Below, in pieces: positions 5,531 to 9,084 of a stretch of DNA of 9,084 nt. How positions within the stretch are numbered: the stretch's first letter is position 1; the number at the start of each line of letters is the position of its first letter. The notes below the pieces were generated by a model that had not been told where the DNA came from, did not search any database, and worked only from the letters and a program-made list of their open reading frames with translations. A program made the translations under genes and the position numbers. Source of the DNA: Candidatus Hydrogenedentota bacterium (GTDB lineage Bacteria; Hydrogenedentota; Hydrogenedentia; Hydrogenedentales; SLHB01). The stretch lies in assembly GCA_007130675.1 (NCBI GenBank), contig SLSB01000424.1:1-9084 (forward strand). The letters are read 5' to 3'.

Positions 5531-8500
5531 CTACGCCTTGGCGAGTTGCTCGTGCAGGCGGTGCGCTTGAAGCACAAAGGCCTCGAGACGGGCCTCGATC
5601 ACTTGGGGGAACGCATTCCCGTCGGTTTCGATAGCGAGAAACGGCAGTTTGCGCTCGCCCTCGAGCAGCTTATCCCAAGATTCATGGCCATTGTGTTGGG
5701 CGAGAGCGCGTTTCTCGGTGGTCGTGAGCTTCTCGGAGAGTATGGACTCTGCGACGCGTGATGGCATGCACCCGAACGGACCAATCGAGATGATGCCGCA
5801 GGCTGGGTGCAGAATCTCGTGGAGGGCGTTGCCCACGGTGAGGATGGCCTCGCCCGTGAGAAGGGGGGACACGAACCGGGAGCCCGCGTCAATGACCGGC
5901 TCGAGTTCGACCCCGTCGCAATGGAACAGTTCCGAAAGTGCAAGGCGTTTTCGCACGCCCCGTTCGAGATAGCGCTTTACCCAATAGCGCAGCCAAAACG
6001 TCAGCGGCTTCTCCCCGTCGATTCCCTCTTTCGCTAGCCAGTCAACGTACTTAATCCATTCATTGGTGTGCGACGTGCGCACGGCGATCCCCTCCTCGGC
6101 CAATCGCTCGACCAGGCCTTGCAGCGATATCGGATCGCGGCGCACGTAAATCTCACCAATCAACGATACCGTGGGAATCTCGTGATAGGGTCGCTTCAAC
6201 GGAATCGAGGCCAGTCGTTTACCGGTTCGCGTAAGCTGCCGCGCGACCGTCGGCCAGCCTTTGTCCATCACGGCGATGATGGCCTCGTGCTCTTCGTGCA
6301 GCATGCGCAGACCTTCGCCGGGATTCTCCGCCGCGGCGAGAACCATCGAGTACATGTCGTCATACAGATCGCCGATAATGACAGCCCGCCAGGCCGCCAT
6401 GGTGAAACGATCGCCGAGGCCGGCATACCCGGTCTCACTGGCCAGCGTGAGCACTGCCATGTCCTCGATCTGCAGTTTCTCGATGAGCCCTTTTGAGAAT
6501 ACATGATACTGACCGAACCGGCAGGGACCTTCGGCGCTCAGCATGAAATACACGGTAATCTCGCCTTTCGGACGGCGCCGCACGTACTGAATAAGGGAGC
6601 CAACGGTTGTTTGAAGTGGCAAACACTCTTTGCATGTCGAGTGGCCCTGGCCCAGTTTCAGAATCTCTTCGTCCGCCGATGGGAGCGGTTCCGCGCGCAC
6701 GCCACAACGGCCGAAAGCTCCGGCTACGAGCGCGGTGCCGTACCGTCCCATGGCGGGCAGGATGACGTTGACGCGCGGGTCATCAAGAGCAACCAGCTCG
6801 CCAGAAGCCCGGCGGATGACAGCTTTGCCCCCGCGGTATTCAACGACCGCCGGCCGGTACGGCGTGCCGGAAACCCCCGTCTTTTCGCGCGCCTGCTCTT
6901 CAAGGACCCGGTAATGACGAACGATATCGAGAAATGCCTCGACACGTGTCTCGAGCCCGGCATCAGCGGTGTGGTTGTCCAATTCCAGCGTCAACGATGG
7001 TTTGCGCCCCATCAGGTCGCGGAAATACGTGAGCAGGAAGGAATCGGGTCCGCACGAAAAATTGGTGATAAACGCGCCGAAGAGCTGTGGGTGGGCTTTC
7101 ACAAAGCGGGCCGCGCGCAACAGGTTGCGGCCAATGCCCCAATACATGTTGTGGTCTTCGGGAAGCGGCTGATCATCGCACGGAAGCATATCGAACGGGA
7201 GAATACATACCCCCCGCGAAGCGAACTTCGCCGGGATACCTTTATTGGCCTCCGACGCGAAGCTGTTATAGGGGCGTCCAAACAACACAATGCCCGTGAG
7301 CGATGGGTCGTTTTCGATCCTGGCCAAGGCTTCCCGGCCCATCTCCTGCAAATCGGCGTGAAACGCCTGTTGAGCTGCCCAGGCAAGCTGCGCCGAGCTT
7401 CGCGCTTCCTCCGCGCCGTGGCCCAAGGTCTCGGCCATACCCTGCAATGCTTCGAAGTTCGCATCCAGTCCTCGCGAAAAATCGAGATAGGGCCGAAGTG
7501 TGCGTGCGTCGTCGAGTTCGGGAAACGCGGGCGTGAGATAATATGGTTCCCCCTGCACAAAGACACAGGTACATGCTCGTTCTTCATTGGGGGAGGAGTG
7601 AATACCGGCGATATGGGGCAGAAAGAAATAGTCGGGATTCAAGTTTATGAGAGCCGAGGCATATCCGTGCGCCAGTTCAGCGGGGAAACAGAACGCCGCA
7701 CCCTGTTGATCGATGCCATTGGGGTCGATTTCGTCCGGAAGCACAACGCGAAACCCTAGTTCGGCGAAGAAGCGCTCGTAAAACGGCAGGTAAAGATGAG
7801 TCAAAAAGGAACGGTTTAGTCCAATGCTGGGGCGGGAATCGTTCGATCCCTCACCGGTAGCCAAGTCGAAAAGCCGGTGCTCGCGTTTCGCGACGAGGTT
7901 CAAACTGCCCGAGTCGATCCGCCGGTTGCGGAGCTGGTTGTCGTATCGGTTGCAGATTCCCCCGAAAGGAAACACCTCATCGCCGATCTCGATACGGGCA
8001 ATCTCGCAGGCCAGATCGCAGTCGTCGATTCCGCCGTTGCATATGAAGGGCTTCAGATAGGTGACCTCGCGCTCCGCCAACGCGCCGAGTTCGAACGACG
8101 CGGGCTCGAGAAGGCCATCCTCGATCCGCCGCTCGATCTCGAGGGCCACGCCAAACGCGCCCATCAGTCCGGGCTCCGGCGGTACGATGATTTCCTTGCC
8201 GGTCAACGCCGCCATTGCCACGGGCACCGCCTCGTTGTAGCACACGCCGCCTTGCATGAATACCTTCCTGCCCACAGGCCGGTTGCCTTTCACGCGATTT
8301 GCGTAGTTCATGCAGACGGAATAGACCAACCCAGCGACGATGTCGGGCACCGAAATGCCTTCCTGCGCGGCGCCTTTGATGTCGGAACCGATGAACGCGG
8401 CGCACTGGTCGTTGAAGTTCGGCGGTGCTTCGCCCTCGAACGCCGTGCGGCCAATCTCGGTGACCGGGATGCCCAGGCTTTCCTTGGCGGACTCCTCGAG

Positions 8501-9084
8501 AAACGAGCCGGTTCCCGCGCTGCACGCTTCGTTCATTGCATAATCAGACGGCACCCCGTTGGTGATGTACGTATACTTGGCGTCTTGGCCCCCGACTTCG
8601 AATATCGTCTCGACATCGGGATCGAAGTAAAGCGCCCCCGTCGCGTGAGCGATAATCTCATTGATGACCCCATCGGTCAGCGCATGCAGGCCGGCGATCT
8701 GGCGGCCTGAACCCGTCACCCCCAGGCCGTTAATGGTGATCGGCGCCTCAAGCTGTTTCGCCAGACTTGCGTAAACCTTGCGTGATGCGCCAACGGGGTC
8801 GCCGTTTGTGCGCAGGTATTCGGCAGCAAGGATGGCCTTGTCGCGCTGGCGCATGACCACGCCTTTGGTCGTCGTTGACCCTACATCGAGTCCCACAATG
8901 GCCGCGTCGCCCGACTCGGCACGGCCGCGAGGGTGCTGTTTGAACTGAACCATGCTCCGCGAAGCGTTCAACGGCTTCAGAAACGAAAGAGCAGACTTGC
9001 CCCGCACCATGATCTCTTCCGAATCCCGAAAAGGCTGGACTTCGTTTTCCAGAGCCCACACGGCCGTGCCCAAAGCCTCGAAAC
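5531..9084 (-). CDS. Giant fused acyl-CoA dehydratase activase / DUF2229 protein (5' end outside window)
   Basis: The product belongs to the BcrAD/BadFG (HgdC-type) activase family fused to a DUF2229, COG3580/COG3581-like half. HgdC-type activases hydrolyse ATP to push one low-potential electron from a dimer-bridging [4Fe-4S] cluster into a 2-hydroxyacyl-CoA dehydratase or related reductase. The frame stays open through the right edge, so the TTG at 9073 is only the first in-window start. Numbering from it, residues 1-12 look like the last helix of a preceding ATPase domain. A complete ATPase domain spans about 58-320: phosphate-1 loop GLDVGSTTTK (61-70), phosphate-2 EVGGQDAK (159-166), cluster cysteines C184 (NEACSAGTG) and C224 (NDQCAAF), and adenosine motif MQGGVCYN (273-280). 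The remaining 850 residues hold a DUF2229-like region from about 415 and cysteine motifs at 345/352/356/374, 501/503, 674, 814/817, 851, 1092 and 1102. It ends in TAG at 5531. The substrate is unknown; catalysis by the C-terminal half is an inference. Confidence 0.93.
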   Translation of the reverse strand, partial: FEALGTAVWALENEVQPFRDSEEIMVRGKSALSFLKPLNASRSMVQFKQHPRGRAESGDAAIVGLDVGSTTTKGVVMRQRDKAILAAEYLRTNGDPVGASRKVYASLAKQLEAPITINGLGVTGSGRQIAGLHALTDGVINEIIAHATGALYFDPDVETIFEVGGQDAKYTYITNGVPSDYAMNEACSAGTGSFLEESAKESLGIPVTEIGRTAFEGEAPPNFNDQCAAFIGSDIKGAAQEGISVPDIVAGLVYSVCMNYANRVKGNRPVGRKVFMQGGVCYNEAVPVAMAALTGKEIIVPPEPGLMGAFGVALEIERRIEDGLLEPASFELGALAEREVTYLKPFICNGGIDDCDLACEIARIEIGDEVFPFGGICNRYDNQLRNRRIDSGSLNLVAKREHRLFDLATGEGSNDSRPSIGLNRSFLTHLYLPFYERFFAELGFRVVLPDEIDPNGIDQQGAAFCFPAELAHGYASALINLNPDYFFLPHIAGIHSSPNEERACTCVFVQGEPYYLTPAFPELDDARTLRPYLDFSRGLDANFEALQGMAETLGHGAEEARSSAQLAWAAQQAFHADLQEMGREALARIENDPSLTGIVLFGRPYNSFASEANKGIPAKFASRGVCILPFDMLPCDDQPLPEDHNMYWGIGRNLLRAARFVKAHPQLFGAFITNFSCGPDSFLLTYFRDLMGRKPSLTLELDNHTADAGLETRVEAFLDIVRHYRVLEEQAREKTGVSGTPYRPAVVEYRGGKAVIRRASGELVALDDPRVNVILPAMGRYGTALVAGAFGRCGVRAEPLPSADEEILKLGQGHSTCKECLPLQTTVGSLIQYVRRRPKGEITVYFMLSAEGPCRFGQYHVFSKGLIEKLQIEDMAVLTLASETGYAGLGDRFTMAAWRAVIIGDLYDDMYSMVLAAAENPGEGLRMLHEEHEAIIAVMDKGWPTVARQLTRTGKRLASIPLKRPYHEIPTVSLIGEIYVRRDPISLQGLVERLAEEGIAVRTSHTNEWIKYVDWLAKEGIDGEKPLTFWLRYWVKRYLERGVRKRLALSELFHCDGVELEPVIDAGSRFVSPLLTGEAILTVGNALHEILHPACGIISIGPFGCMPSRVAESILSEKLTTTEKRALAQHNGHESWDKLLEGERKLPFLAIETDGNAFPQVIEARLEAFVLQAHRLHEQLAKA

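Noticed and set aside
6503..7759. 418-codon open frame on the plus strand, opposite the activase gene
   Set aside because: It lies wholly antisense to a clearly conserved coding sequence, shows no recognisable motif, and is the kind of shadow frame expected in GC-rich DNA. The 277-codon plus frame at 7877-8710 is rejected for the same reason.
20..8500. Fourteen copies of the palindrome CTCGAG, against roughly three expected at this base composition
   Set aside because: Twelve of the fourteen are codon-aligned as CTC GAG (Leu-Glu) in the called genes, so codon preference plus a common dipeptide explains the excess without any special site.
9010..9073. TTG at 9073 or ATG at 9010 as the true start of the activase gene
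   Set aside because: The frame is open to the window edge and encodes what looks like the end of a preceding ATPase domain.

Overview
The window is about 60% GC and gene-dense. All five genes I can support lie on the minus strand, so they are transcribed from the right edge to the left. The bacterium has a Gram-negative envelope, because lpxK (lipid A 4'-kinase) is present. A large membrane-anchored protein of stacked carboxypeptidase-regulatory-like beta domains, a giant fused acyl-CoA dehydratase activase and start sites without Shine-Dalgarno sequences suggest an anaerobic or facultative member of a deep Gram-negative lineage such as Hydrogenedentota or the Planctomycetes/PVC group. That placement is inference and of low confidence.

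Layout in the direction of transcription: (1) 9084-5531, a giant fused BcrAD/BadFG (HgdC-type) ATPase activase with a DUF2229-type C-terminal half. Its 5' end is outside the window, and the tail of a first ATPase domain is just visible at the edge. (2) A 113-base intergenic stretch (5418-5530) with a sigma70-like promoter overlapped by a 7-bp inverted repeat. (3) 5417-4206, a CgeB/DUF3880-type glycosyltransferase. (4) A 67-base gap with a promoter placed so that its transcript would begin at or beside the next start codon. (5) 4138-2930, dprA, overlapping by 4 bases (6) 2933-1938, lpxK. (7) 1871 to base 1, an open frame of 623 codons that leaves the left edge. It encodes an N-terminally anchored protein with six carboxypeptidase-regulatory-like (PF13620-type) repeats and is easily missed because neither a stop codon nor its 3' end is in the window.

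Functionally this is a mixed neighbourhood. The dprA-lpxK pair (DNA-uptake/recombination mediator plus lipid A biosynthesis) is translationally coupled but has no obvious shared pathway. The glycosyltransferase, lpxK and the anchored repeat protein could all act at the cell envelope. The activase is an ATP-driven electron-injecting iron-sulfur protein whose substrate cannot be told from sequence. I see no tRNA, rRNA, CRISPR array, insertion sequence or phage gene. The most interesting items are the hidden repeat protein, the giant activase with its cysteine-rich uncharacterised half, and the possibly leaderless dprA-lpxK transcript.
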